Positions 14,565 through 27,159 of a stretch of DNA of 64,000 nt are shown here, piece after piece. The notes under the pieces are model-generated. The model ran no database searches. It saw only the letters and a list, made by a program, of their open reading frames with translations, and had not been told where the DNA came from. A program made the position numbers and the translations under genes. Numbering within the stretch: position 1 is the first letter of the stretch; each line of letters opens with the position of its first letter. The stretch lies in contig NC_088775.1 of the NCBI RefSeq assembly GCF_954871325.1, positions 8,285,561-8,349,560 of the forward strand, written 5' to 3'. Origin of the DNA: Gordionus sp. m RMFG-2023. Its lineage: Eukaryota; Nematomorpha; Gordioida; Chordodea; Parachordodidae.

Positions 14565-16837
14565 CAACAATAACACTAACCCTAATCTCTCTAACCTTTA
14601 AACCTACTCGTTACATCGGATTTTTTTAATTTTAAATATATGTTATTCAATTAAAAAATCTTATTCAGTTGAACATTTGTCTAATTGAGTTATTATCATA
14701 ATTATTCTATCTTGAATAGATTATTGAGCTCATTTTACTAAATTGACTATAAATGAAGCAGCACAGCTCGAATAGCAATTTTCTAAAAAAAACAATCAAA
14801 ATATATTAAAATGCAATAATACGTATTTTTAAATATTATATTAACACAGATGAAATCTGTGATAGCTTCCGATCTGCTATAATACATCATGTGCACAATC
14901 ACCATATATTAATTTTTTAAAAAAACATCTTTCCTTATTCGAACCCCATGTTGAAGCGCTCCATCGCCAACTGTGCCATAGTTGCTAATCAAAAGCAATA
15001 ATTTTTTTATATATAAATAAATGCACAACGGTTTCGCATTTTCATTGCTCAAACGAATAAGCCTAGCATTCTCATTTTATTGTATCGTTTCGATTATATC
15101 AAGTTATATATAATTTTTAATTTCCTAAGGCAAGTAAGTCTTTATAAGTTGAAACATGAAATTGGACAAAGGCCATAACAATTTTTGTGAATCACTTTCA
15201 TGTTTTTCTATCAAATTTGAGTTACTTAGTTACAAATAGTGTATAAATATATAAATTAAGTGTTACTCTTATCATTGAGGGTTTGTACTAAAGTGATTTT
15301 TTTTTAAAAGAAATTAAATCATTAACTACAAAAAAAACACATATAATAATAATAATTGTGATTATAATCGGTAAATCAAGCTCGAAAGATGCTAAATCTT
15401 CCTTAATTAATTTTTCTATCACTCGAAAAAATTCATTCAAATTGATTGTCAGATAATAAACGAAAGAGTCACTACAAATATATACTGAGAGTATTATTAA
15501 TTAGGTGGGTTGAGCTAAGATTTAATTTGAAATAAGTTCTTATTCGGAATAAGTAAGGTGCGAAGGGGGGGGGGGCTACAACTCACTATTCTGATTTTTA
15601 TAATATTCATAATATAAATTTATTTGATGTAAACCTTCATTTTTCATTTTTTCTACTAAAAGAGTAATTAATTTTTTTTTAAAAAAAGAAACAATATTGT
15701 GAAATATGATTATAATATGATATAGTTAAAACTTCGAGAAGTGTTTATTTAATTTCCATCATAAATGAACCATCATTCAACAAAACACTTCAACCATGAG
15801 AGTAGGGGTATATGATATTGGAAGTGGGAAGGGGAGGGAGAAAAGATGATAACGTCATTAGAATAAAATGGGAGGGGTCGAAGGTAAAGAAATAAAATGG
15901 TGGTGAGGAGTATTTGCTAATTTTGATTTCCTTTTTTATTTTTATAATTTTGATACTGAATTCCTTATTTATATTTATATAAGGGGAGAGTAGGAGGAAG
16001 AAAGTTGGCTCGGGAGTAGGAAAGAGTTAGGAGTTGGATAAATTGGTATTATAAGGGGGTTAGGAGTAGGAAGGGCGTTTTATCGTTATTAGCTTAGATG
16101 TAGAAGTCATCTACCAATATATTAAAATTTATATATAATTAAGCTGACAAACATTATCATAGAGAGAACATTTTAAGGAATATTAGTATTACTATCATTT
16201 TCATAGATTGATGCTAAATTAATTTTTTAAAGAAAAATTAAACAATTGGATAAAAAATACCAAAATAAAGAATAAATTTAATAAATTTGTGATTATATTC
16301 CTTCATAATTTGAACTCATTTACAGATATACATCTAAATTAATATCGTATTTTTTTAAATAATTTGGCATTAAGTTGAAAGTTAGAAAACCATAGATATA
16401 TTTCTAATTAGGATGATTGACTTTTAAAATTTATTCCTTTTGATAATGGGTTTATTTATCCTGGTATTAAGAATACAGTTGTTCTTGCATGTTTTTTCCT
16501 AATTAAATTTGTATTCCTAATTTCTGATAACCTATACAAATAAATATGTTTACTCCAATTTCGAAAGATGAGTGCTGTTAAATTTATTTTATAAGATTAG
16601 TAGAAGCAAAAATATGTGTAATAATTATAATATATCGTTTAAATTAAAACCTCGAATCTCTATAAAAATTATTCCCTCGGAATGACTATTCTAAGATAAA
16701 AGTTTCATATTATGTAATATTTGACCCCATAGAATATTAACCATTAGTTTTAAAAAAATCGTTATGAGTAAATTAGATTTTTGGAAACAATTTGAAAGAA
16801 TATTTTTTCCCGTTTCAAATAAGTCTTTAAGATGTGG
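14565..16837. other. Non-coding, with a purine-rich block
   Basis: No gene is seen. A member of the GTACTAAAGTGATT dispersed repeat lies at about 15284-15450. From about 15796 to 16080 the + strand is strongly purine-biased (repeated GGGAGTAGGA-like motifs), and a run of G occurs near 15566-15575. Confidence 0.5.
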
Positions 16838-16998
16838 AGTGTTGTTAGGACCGATTTAGCCATTACTACTTTATGATATTTCATTAATAGATGCCCAAAT
16901 TTCCGTCATCTGTGAGTAAAATCTCCAGACCTAAGTAATATTTTTTGTCAAAATATTGAGTTGACCGTTTTAAAAGATCGAACCGTTTAGCAACACTA
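16838..16998. mobile_element. Palindromic MITE family P, copy 3 (degenerate)
   Basis: Shorter, decayed copy. It runs from AGTGTTGTTAGGACCGATTT to CCGTTTAGCAACACTA and keeps the AGATGCCCAAATTTCCGTCATCT centre. The left arm has lost about 50 bp relative to copy 1. Confidence 0.7.
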
Positions 16999-18529
16999 AA
17001 AGTTATAATTGAATTTTGACCAAAGAAGTGATAAGAATTTTAACATTATTTTTATCAAATTTTCTTAAGGGAGGAAGTTATTCTTATCAGTCCTATTTTC
17101 CTGTTTTTTAATCAAGCCTAAGTTTCTTAGTTACAAATATATAGTTTTTCGTTTTAAAAGAATGAATAAATTGTTAATGTTCGAGATGTTTTGTACTTAA
17201 GTGATTGAAATATTTAATACACGATGAAAAGATTTGTTAAAGTATCAAAAAATGATTATCTTTCTTCTACTAGACCACTTAACTCATTTACAAATAAGTT
17301 TAAATTGATTATAGTGTAACCTAATTGAGATTTTTCAAAGAAAAGTAAACATTTGCGAAGATATTTATTAAATAAATTTATGTTATATACGCTCAATTGT
17401 CGTGTTTAGTGTTAAAGTGATTTTAAAAAAAATCTTAATTATACAAGTTATAAGAAAATCTTAATTGTAAAAAATATTATATAGTATGCAGTTTAAAATT
17501 TCAAAGTATTCATATTTTGATCTATAGATAATGTTATGTTCACTAATATGTATTTTCCATTATTTTCTATTGATATATAACTAGATTTCTTAAGATCAAT
17601 AAAGCTACGGATGACAATCTTTTAAATTAAATTTTCATGTAATATACATAGTTTTATTTTTCAAGTTACAGAAACTAATTATATTGTTTATTTATATTTT
17701 CCTTTGCTTAGTTTATTACTAATTTATTTTAATTAAAATTCTCTTAAAAGCATATAATATTACGCAATGTTGGCATCTCCTCCCTTTGAGAATCTATTGT
17801 GGTGGAGTTTGTTGCTAAATAATTTTTATTTTAAAATTTAAACTCAATAAACATATGTTAAAGTAATTCATTCAAGAGATAGGATTACAACATAATATTA
17901 AATTAATTTCCAAACTTTTTTCTTTGAAAAATCAGAAACTTTTAGTGAATATTTTAAATATTTACCCTGTTGGACGGCCACAAATTCAAAATTATATTTA
18001 TAAAATATTTCTTGTATTGCATTTTAATTTTAATATTGAATTAATCAGTTTATTATATGAAAAAGGAATAAAATTTGCAGCAATGATAGAAAAATATAAA
18101 TCCTTAATATAAGGATAATCTTTTAGGTACTTGTGTGCTCTAATCTTATGATACTCGAAATTGAGAAATTCTAAGTCGTGTGTCATATTATCAAAATATT
18201 TATAAAATTTAACGGTTAAAACATTATAAAAATTATTATAGTGTTCTAAAAAAAGAAATTTTTACCTCCAATGCAGCAGAAAGTCATCGTCGAAATAAGA
18301 AAAATTGGTAGAATATTCTTCATTATTATAAAAAATTTAAGAGTTAAAAAAAATTATTATTAGTATTTTATTAATTTTATAATTCAAAAAAGTTCAAATT
18401 TCAAAAAAAAAAATATATAAATAATAGAGAGTTGAATAGTAAGTTCGTATGTAAAAATGAACTATTATAATTATATATATACTATTATTTTTCATACTAT
18501 TTTAAATTATTATTTTTAAGCAAAAAAAA
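16999..18529. other. Non-coding, dispersed repeat motifs
   Basis: Two further members of the GTACTAAAGTGATT repeat (about 17190-17300 and 17404-17470) share the downstream motif CTCATTTACAAATAAGTTT with the 15.3-kb copy. The open frames at 17924-18112 (+) and 17998-18186 (-) overlap on opposite strands and show no known domain. Confidence 0.45.
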
Positions 18530-19830
18530 ATATCAACAAATTTCCCAAGGATTTATTAATAGAAATAAAAAAAATAGATATATCATATCATATCAATTAT
18601 TACATAAATTTCTAACAAGCTATAATGATTTTATTAAGAGAAAAATTATATTATTTTTAGAATGATCATATTTTAAATTATTGTTTTCGAATAAAAAATA
18701 TTATCTTTTGTGGGAATTTATTAATAGAAGTTAAAAATAGAAATATATTTTGGATTTTCTACAAGCTACAGAATATTTTTAAGAGAAAATTAAATTAATT
18801 TTAAAAAAATTTTAAAATAAAAAAAAAAGTATTAAAATAGAAAAAACACGTTTGTTTCTTATTCTCATATTAATTAGGCAGTTTCCAAAACATAAAAAAA
18901 AATTAATTCGCAAACTTTTGAAACTTTAATGAAAATATATAAATAAGCTATTTTAAATATAAATATAAAAACATGTCCAAAACATATTTCTTTATAATTT
19001 TAAAAATTTTCTAAAGTTTTGATACTTTTCGAATTTTTACAAAATGGCTTAGGACACCATCTTAAAAAAATTGAACAATGTATTAAGTAATAAAAAAAAA
19101 ATAAGGTTATTTATAATGTATTTTGCTGCTAGAAATAACATTTTTTTAAAAATCTGAAAAAGAAAAACTTACTGTTAATACGATATTAATATAATATTTT
19201 TAAAATATTTATTCATGATTGGAACGGCTCTAGGCTGCCTTTAAAGTTTCCTTTTTTTGGTAGTCCAAGGCTTCTAACTGCCTATATTTAAAAAAACTAA
19301 TATGAAACTCTATTCTATCTGATAGAATAATCAAATGTTTTTAGGTCGGTCTATTCTCTTCCTACTATGAGCAAAATCTTATGACTTGCGTTATATTTTT
19401 TTGGATAAAATATTGGGTCAACATTGCTAGCACATATTTAATCCGTTTTAATTTATTATTTAATACACGAAGGATCATACAAAAATAAGACCCACCTAAA
19501 ATAATAATATTTATATTTTTAATATTTTTGCACGCAATTCCTATCTTTTTATTTTAGACTTATTAATAGAAGTAAAATGGAAATATTATTATAATATAAT
19601 TATCTAACAAGTTATGAAAACATTTTTTTTTAATTTTTTTCTAATAAAAATGTTAGATTTCCCAAAAAATTAATTAATAGAAGTAAAATGTTTTAGATTT
19701 TCTTCAAGCTTTTAAATATTTTTAAGGGAAAATTAAACTATTTTACAATGTTTTTTTCTGATCAAAAATTCTAAGGAAAGTATTAACAGAGAAAAAAAAC
19801 ATTTTTTGTTTCAGATTTTTCTTACATTAT
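18530..19830. repeat. Degenerate ~175-bp repeat block
   Basis: At least four diverged units around 18540, 18710, 19550 and 19660 share TTTATTAATAGAAGTAAAA, then GATTTTCTACAAGCT, then AATATTTTTAAGAGAAAATT. Two units are adjacent and two lie about 0.9 kb further on. Between them, 19365-19430 retains a fragment that resembles one arm of palindrome family P (GAGCAAAATCTT, TGGATAAAATATTG). Confidence 0.55.
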
Positions 19831-21836
19831 AATATTTTTTCTGAACTCCATTTGAATTTAAAAAAAACATATGAGACACTATGAGACTCTAATATAATCA
19901 GATATAAAAAAAAATTATCGAATGTTTTCAGGTCGGTCTCATTTTTGGAACATTTTGCAGGTCTAGAGTTTTTATTTTAAACCGTGAGTAGCAATGGAGG
20001 ATATTTTACCATCTTATAATTTTTTAAAAATTATTGTTACATTATAAAGGTTTAGATATTTTAAACTCCTATTTTATGTTGAACTATTATTTCTGCTGAG
20101 GTTCGTACAATTATTAAATAGTTTATAAAAATTAATACATTGATTTATGGTAAGCACGTGATTTTAATTAATTTATATAATATATTCTTTGAAGATAGAT
20201 ATAAAAAAACAAATTAAGATATTTTTAATAGTAGAAAAATGGGGGGAAAAAATACGATATAATAATTATTATAGCAATTTTGCTTAACCCTTTAATATTA
20301 AAGTGGAAAAAAAGTAATCCAAGTTGTTGGTTGGGACTTAGCTCAGGAGATCCGACGTGCTCGGTCTCGGTAGTGCAAATAAAAAACCACCTGTCAACCT
20401 TTATATCTTCTAAAGGAGTTGATCATATAAAATGAAACCACCAAAATATATTATTAAGTAAGTTACTTATTCATATGTGTGTGGAGGTTGTATTTAAAAA
20501 AAAAAAATTTTCAAGCATTTATTAAAAATATGGCAATATATTAATAGAAAACTTAAAGGGTTAAAAGAGAATGATAAGAAAAAAATTATTCTAAATTTGT
20601 TAAAATATTAAAATTTCATTTTGCTTTTAATTGATTAAATGATCTACTACTATTATCATTCATTCATTCATATATATGATATTTTTTTACTTTTCCTACA
20701 TTTTGTGTTTATTGCTAATTATCCTGAAATCGAAATCCTCATCATTAATGATTATTTTTTCATAGGATACATTTGTTGATTTTTAAAAAACCGAGCTGGA
20801 CAACTTTAGTAAAAAAAAAATTGGAACAGGAAATGGCACGGCTGGGTACAAATTTGGACTGCGGGAAGGGAAAAAACTAGATTCCAACCGGACCATGCCG
20901 GGCTTAAAGATTTTGTTACGTGTAACCATCTAGCTCGCCCCCCCCCTCCCCACTTTATAATTGTTATAACACGCTTCAATTTCTATAATAATATTTAATA
21001 TTTTTTTATATTTATTAAGTTTTAACTTTAAACTTAAATTTAATTGCAAATATAAAAAAATTTAAGATTTAGTTTTAAATAAAATACTTGCGAAAATTTT
21101 TATAAATGGTGTCAAAAATAAAGTTAAATTGCCTTAAAAAAAATATATATATTCAACATTTTTACTATAAAAATCTAATATAAACATCCAATAATCATAA
21201 TTTTTATCAAATTAATATTTAAGTTTAAACTTATTTTGGGATAATGCCTTGATTTAAATAAACTATAAGAATTAAAATGCGTGTTTCCAAAATACGTTTA
21301 TATGTTAAAAATAATAAAAATGCATGAAACTTGGCAAAAATATAACAAGGAAGCTTCTAAAAAAACCAGGACAAAATAAAAAAAAATTTTGGTAACAATT
21401 TGAAAATTCTTTTTAGAATGTGCTACTATACTCCCCAAGGGTGATGTGAATATAATAGGGCGAACCTTTTGATTACGATGTAAACATCCTTTTTTGTTCT
21501 TATTTATTTGTAACCATTCGATAATTTACGATTTCTTAATATTATTCTATAATTATATATTTAAAATATTCAATTTTTGAATTTTTCGTTTAAGCGGCGC
21601 AACCGATGTTTGTACACGTCATACCAATGACGGTTACTATGACTAAATATATCAGAAAACGGGAAAGTTAAGAATAGAGATTATAAATAAAAAGGTTGTT
21701 GAAATATTACTTTAACAAAGAATAACATTTTAAATGGATCTTGAGAATTGATATTACCAATTATCAGAGAAAGGATGGGCCAAGATAGAATAAGAAATGT
21801 GTATGGCTTAATTGGGATTTCGATATTAGTATATAG
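19831..21836. other. Non-coding, with isolated GC-richer patches
   Basis: No gene can be supported. A GC-richer patch at 20320-20390 contains TTAGCTCAGGAG, which resembles an RNA polymerase III A box. Another at about 20785-20935 (GGCTGGGTAC, GGACCATGCCGGGCTTA) resembles the block at 48550-48795. Confidence 0.4.
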
Positions 21837-21990
21837 CAGTGGCGTCACTAGGGGGGAGCGAGCAGGGGCTCGAGCCCCCTGAAAAATTTGAATAGCCCCT
21901 TGAAGCAAAAAAATATTTTTTAATGGCTCCTTAATATTCCCTTGAACTAAAAATAAATTTTTTTGATTGCCCCCTGAATGATTTCTTTTA
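21837..21990. repeat. Transposon terminus (CAGTGGCG type)
   Basis: CAGTGGCGTCACTAGGGGGG followed by GAGCCCC/CCCCTTGA-rich sequence is a terminus style seen at the ends of many invertebrate DNA transposons. I could not find the matching opposite end, so the extent to the right is unknown. Confidence 0.45.
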
Positions 21991-23940
21991 TAATTCGATT
22001 AAGTAATATATAGATTTAATTTTATTATTTAGAAATTAATAAGACTATTTAAATTTTTATTAAATGAATACTATTTTAATTATTAGTTTAGATTAATACA
22101 TATAAATCATATTTTAACTATGTCAGCTTGCAATCAAACTCTGTATTAAAAATATAATATCAATAACTCACTAAATATTAATTTAGCTTTAACAGTTGAA
22201 GTTTAATTGACTTTTATTATTAAATTATTATATAAACCTAATTAAATATTTATAATCATATAGTATTTGAAAATTAACAAATTTAATATTCTAATCAATA
22301 TATATTTATTTTTAAATTTTATTATCATACCTATTCCTAAAAATATTTTCAATGTCTAAATAGTATAAGTGATTTCTTTATAAAAAGTAAGTAGACATAT
22401 AGTTTATAACCTCTACTATATACAGTTGTTTATAAAATATTAGATAAAATATCACTTTTATAGCCGTATTTGACAGTTATATAATATATTACAGTTAATA
22501 CTATAATAAATTTTACTAATAAATAGTTTTGATAATAAATATAGAATTTGCATTCAAGTATTTAACGCCATCTATTTAGTTATAAATAATTTTAAAAATT
22601 AAACATTTTATTTTTTACAATAGATGTAAAAAATTTGATATTTTTTTTTCTCTCTTTTTTTACGTGTTTTTAGGAAAGCTATTTTTTTCTTTTTCGAAAA
22701 ACAGTTTTGAGTTAAATGTTTAATGCAAGTATATTTTTGATATTATTACAAACTACTATAATTTTAAGATATAATGTATCAACTAGATGTGGTGCTACAA
22801 TAACATATAAAATCTTACTCGCTTTTATCTTATAACTCTGGTCCTTATTTTATGTTCCAGAATGAATCATTTCTAATATGACATTGCCGTGTAAATAACT
22901 CTAGGCTTCAATATATTTGCATAATTATTTCTTCCAAAGATTTTAGTATTTTTGTTTCATCAATTTATCTAACATAATAAATTCTGATATGGGTTACCAT
23001 CGTGAGTGTCGTGGCTATGAATGTAAATTAACCAGCATCTATTATTTGTGTGGCTATGTAATTTAAGATTATTACTACAGCTGCTGAGAGCATATGATAT
23101 TATATTTTAGATAAACAATAATGGTCAACTGCGTTTATATATTATTTAAAATGGAAGATAATCTTTTAGAAATTTAATATCTCACAATAATTTTCTCGAT
23201 TACTTATCTAGCTTCCATCTTGTCATCTAAAAGGAAGCTCTAACCACCATATAGTTTTATATTTGGAATGGTCGTTTATACTCTCTTCTTCAAAAATTGT
23301 TAATTTGGTTTAGGCCAATAAATTTTTCATTATTAGTCCATTCTATAAAACATTGTCTAAAATGGTAACAGAGAGTTATATTAGTTTGATTACCTTTTGT
23401 CAATGTAAGTTACTAAGAATTATATTATTGCAATATGTGGTTTTTAAAAACCATTATCAATTGAGGCATATATACGAATTAATTAATCTTTTTTATCACT
23501 TATAATCCTTTAGACGCAAATTTTTTTATATCAGCAATCGAGAATATTACTGTAATAAATAGATTTTGTATTAAAAAAATATTACTTTTAGAAATGTCTT
23601 GTATTGTTTTAATTATTTATATTATATGCCAGTTTATTTTGTATGCATAATATAATAACTGACAAAATATGAAATTCAAATTAATTTTCTAAAATCTAAA
23701 AGTAATAATAATTTCATTATTTTTTTAAAAAAATTAGAACTTTTGTCTGAAATAGCCTATTATATGATTTTCCGTTTAGCGTCAGATTAACCAAAGCCGT
23801 CACTTAGTTTACCCTCTAAGTCTTTCAAAGATATATGAGCATAAGAACTACCACATCTGAGAAAACTATCTAGGTATTGGAAAAATATTTCCCAAATGAA
23901 ATCGATACCAATTTAAAAATATTTAAAAGAGGAAGTTAAA
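21991..23940. other. A+T-rich non-coding stretch
   Basis: No gene, no long inverted repeat and no recognisable domain seen. It may be the decayed interior of the element whose end lies at 21837. Confidence 0.4.
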
Positions 23941-25225
23941 GGGCATATCAACACCTCCGTATCACCCTTGTTTATTCGAGTAAGCCGCTAGATTTGTAAG
24001 AAGGGTAAAAATTGCTATGGAGAAAATATCCAGTATTAGATAACACGAATTATTATTAAGGTACAGAAACATTATCCATCCGACGATGCGTAGAGCACAG
24101 ACTACGATGATGAAAGGAGAAATGCTAAAACGCATTTATAATCTTATTTCCAATATATTTTTTACTCATATACCCCCCCCCCCAGATATAATGGAGGCAT
24201 ATAACTCCTATCTTTTTGGGGGGTTAATGCAGACACTGGTTAATTTGTCTATATCAGATAGCTACAGAAACTTCTACCAGGGGTAGAGAGTCGCCTGAGA
24301 TTGTTTAAAATTGAAAGAGAATAAAGGCATTGTGATAACGCTATCGGCATTAGAATAAATGGATATCAAGATGACATGCTAATTTGGATATCCCTTTTCG
24401 CAATTAATTTATGTCACTTTCATTAATTAATTTCAACAGGAAATAGAGGGCTAGAATTTTTTATTTATAATATCTAGTAAGCATTAAGAATTCAAGCGAA
24501 AAAAATAGGATTGGATTTGTGGCTTGGATTTGCTGATTTTTGATGAATTTGATTAATTACTGTATTGCCACTATTGTTTAATATCATAATAAATAAAATC
24601 ATTAAAGAAGCACTTAGCGCGACCGATCTAATAGATTTAGGGACAAACGAGTCGATACTTTTAGAAAATAGAATTACATCATATGCAGGTGACATTGTAG
24701 TGGTAATTAAAAATATTAAGGAAACCAAAAACTTATTCTACCTATTAGAAACCTTCGAGTTTACTAGTGACAAATTTCAACAAAACAGTTATTCTCCCCT
24801 CCCCAAACGCATCACCGTACAAAATTATAAGATTGGGGCAAACGCAGTAAAAATAGTAGACAAAATTAATTACTTAGAGGTCACTCTCGATAATAAAGGT
24901 AGTTGCAAATGAATTAGAATACAGAAGGCAAGAGGTGTTTTCTACATGTAAATGAAAATTATAGAAAACAAAGAGATCTCGTTATTTACTAGACTACGTA
25001 TCTTCAACTCGACAATAATTCTCATAATACTCAATGGAGGCAACATATGAAAAATAAACAAGCCAGATGCCTCTTAATCATAAATAGTATCTTCTATCCA
25101 AAAATCATCTCAAATGCCAATCTTTGGAAAATCCAATCATATGCCAGTAAACTTAAACTTAAAAAACGCGAATTCAGTTTTTAGTCCACATAATAAAAAA
25201 TTCTGATCACAGCTGCCATCACATG
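23940..25225 (+). pseudogene. LINE reverse transcriptase relic, left part
   Basis: Decayed non-LTR retrotransposon ORF. The clearest part is 24565-24912. It begins PLLFNIIINKIIKEAL, the usual palm segment before the catalytic motif. It continues to SYAGDIVVVIKN, which corresponds to the YADD box with the first Asp replaced by Gly, so the enzyme is dead. Further on, near 25110-25200, are LWKIQSYASKLKLKKREFSF and then LVHIIKNSDHSCHHM, the C-terminal part typical of LINE ORF2-type proteins. The region around 23940-24500 has stops in all frames and only loose resemblance. The coding sense resumes at 36897 after the inserted hAT. Confidence 0.7.
25218..25225. repeat. hAT target-site duplication, left (ATCACATG)
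   Basis: Eight-base ATCACATG directly before the left hAT terminus. An identical octamer directly follows the right terminus at 36889-36896. Eight bp is the diagnostic duplication size for hAT. Confidence 0.93.
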
Positions 25226-25264
25226 CAGGGTTGCCATGTCTCCCCACCCCCCCCCCATCAGCGG

Positions 25265-25375
25265 GAGACTCCCGCAATTTTTTAGTTTACACGCAGACAT
25301 CTCTCTCCCGCAAATCTACCGCAATTGAAAATCTCCCGCAAAAATCTACCGCAATTTTTTAATTTCTTCCGCAAT
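25265..25375 (+). promoter_or_regulatory. hAT subterminal repeats, left
   Basis: Clustered CCCGCAA, CTACCGCAATT and CTCCCGCAA motifs occur about six times in 110 bp just inside the left terminus. hAT transposases are known to bind short subterminal repeats, so these are probable transposase-binding sites. A matching TACCG..CCGCAAT cluster lies inside the right end. Confidence 0.55.
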
Positions 25376-25609
25376 TTTTTTTTATAGTATTTTAACGTTT
25401 TTAATATATAAATAATAATTTTGAGAGACATTAATTGATTATTTTTATATTTTAATATATTTTAAATATTTATTCGAAAATCATGTCTAGTTTGTAAATT
25501 TCGTTCTATCCTGTTTTTTTATCTAATAATAAATATCATTTCATTCATATAAGTCAGTACAGGGGAGTATATCAACATCGACTGCAATACAAAAATATTC
25601 TCAAAAATA

Positions 25610-25823
25610 ATAAATAATACAGATGCAACTAAATTTGCGGAAATCGTATACATCTATCATGTAGTTCAACATTCACAGAGCTATATAATCACAATGTGGG
25701 TCGAATATTTTTCTCATGATATTTAACGACTCCAATATAAATGCAAACCGTACTTGTGGCAGAACAAAAATGAGCAAGGCTGTCACAAGTGTTTTAGTAC
25801 CTGAATCCTATAGGTCAATTTTA
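25610..25823 (+). pseudogene. hAT transposase, N-terminal part (+ arm)
   Basis: The translation resembles QHSQSYIITMWVEYFSHD, then FNDSNINANRTC and TKMSKAVTSVLVPE, the hAT segment just before the first catalytic Asp (family form: DS-I-x-x-x-x-x-GRTK). It lines up with the - strand copy at about 36210-36420. It is interrupted at 25823 by the nested element and carries small frameshifts. Confidence 0.7.
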
Positions 25824-26000
25824 GGGGAGATGATAAACTTACGCCAAATGGCGTATTAGCAAGAAATAAAAGCTATATTTTTCCTTATTTATACTATTTT
25901 CCGATTCGATAAAAAGTTACGAAGTGGTAAAGAAAATGGATGCATAAATAATATCGTAAACGAAATTCAATTACCTCAGAATTTAAAATTAGTATTTAGA

Positions 26001-26365
26001 GTATTGGATTCACAAAAAATTACAGACTTTATTGTTAATAGTAATATATTCTTATGATGATATCTATTGCCAGCTTTTCAGTAATATGTTATATATGATT
26101 TTTTTAAATTTTGGTCACTCCAAGTAATTGTAGTTAATTTTTAAAGACAATTTTTGATATAATAAAAATAAGATGGAATGAATTAGGAAATTTAGAATGA
26201 TTGAGAAAAGAATATATATAAAGAAATACATTTTTAATTATATTTGTATGTCTTATTTTAAAGGTTACTTGGAAACATTAAAGTTCTTACCTTGTGATGA
26301 CTTATTCTATAAAATTGACACACAACAATCCTTAGCAAGCTTCAAATTTACAAACTTAAGATTTA
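26001..26365. repeat. Direct tandem duplication inside the TIR element, unit 1
   Basis: A ~360-bp unit, running from GTATTGGATTCACAAAAAAT to GCTTCAAATTTACAA, that is repeated directly after itself. The second unit starts at about 26367 and is split by the LTR element. Shared landmarks are ATGATATCTATTGCC, TTTTGGTCACTCCAAGTAAT and AAATTGACACACAACAATC. Confidence 0.85.
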
Positions 26366-26378
26366 CAGTATTGGATTC

Positions 26379-26653
26379 TGTTGCGTTATTCCTTTATCTT
26401 ATTTTTTGTTTTGTGCATTTGAACTTTTATTATTTTTGTTATAATCTAATTTTATTTTATAAACGGCGTAACCTTACTTTTTTAATATTATTTTACTTTT
26501 TTGTATTTCGTTTTATATTCTAATTTATATTTTAGAAAAGGTATTTATACCTTAAGAAAAGAAAAAAGAAGTTAGTTAATAATATATTTTTTATTTAATA
26601 AAGTTAATAAAACTTATTTATTATTCACCGGCACATATTCATGTTATTCTACA
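26379..26653 (+). repeat. 5' LTR of the gypsy element
   Basis: 275 bp, TGTTGCGTTATTCC to TATTCTACA. It is very A+T-rich and reads as identical to the 3' LTR. It is preceded by GATTC at 26374-26378. An AATAAAG-like signal near its 3' part may serve for polyadenylation in the family's usual way. Confidence 0.95.
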
Positions 26654-26826
26654 TGGTGCCTCCAGTTTTGGCAAAAGAAACTCGCCTTATGGAAAATTTT
26701 TTTAAAAATAAAATTTTTTTCCCTTTGTAAATATGGTTAATAAAAAAAATTATAAAATGGTACAAACAATTCTATATAAGATGGATAAAAAAAGGGTAAG
26801 TCATTTCAAAATTATTTTCATCAATT

Positions 26827-27063
26827 ATGTTCGCCTTCAAACTACTAAATGTACCCCATCAAATCTCCATCTACGATATTTTGTTTGAGTTAACCTATAA
26901 TTCCGATGTCAACTTTTATAGGATAGACGGTACGGAGGACGTGTTGTTTGAATTTATGAACTTAAGAGATATGATTAATTGTTTCGAATTGTTAAATGGG
27001 AAACATTACATTTATGGTGACAATGATTTCATTGAATTAATCTGTATATTTACCAAAACATGA
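26827..27063 (+). CDS. Small RRM-like ORF in the gypsy leader
   Basis: A 78-residue frame lies between the primer-binding site and gag. Its pattern suggests an RNA-recognition-motif fold: a hydrophobic first strand (FKLLNVP), a helix-like segment (ISIYDILFELT), then DVLFEFMNLRDMINCFELLNG followed by FIELICIF. The middle stretch resembles the RRM RNP1 strand, second helix and LNG turn (family form: V-F-V-x-F-x-x-x-x-x-A-x-x-A-I-x-x-L-N-G). The first-strand RNP2 is weak. RRMs occur in ORF1 proteins of some LINEs, but I do not know this as a standard part of gypsy elements. It could act in RNA binding for packaging, or could be a captured host exon. The assignment rests on pattern reading only. 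Confidence 0.4.
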   Translation: MFAFKLLNVPHQISIYDILFELTYNSDVNFYRIDGTEDVLFEFMNLRDMINCFELLNGKHYIYGDNDFIELICIFTKT

Positions 27064-27159
27064 ATAGCTATACCAAAAATTTGAATTGATAAAATAATAA
27101 ATGTTATAATTGCTTATTTATGTGTCTTATTAATTAAATATGGAAATTAAACAAGAATT

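Noticed and set aside
24086-24286. 66-residue frame taken at first as a LINE segment
   Set aside because: It contains a poly-C slip-prone run (PPPP) and no LINE motif; only the 24565-25225 stretch has recognisable reverse transcriptase features.
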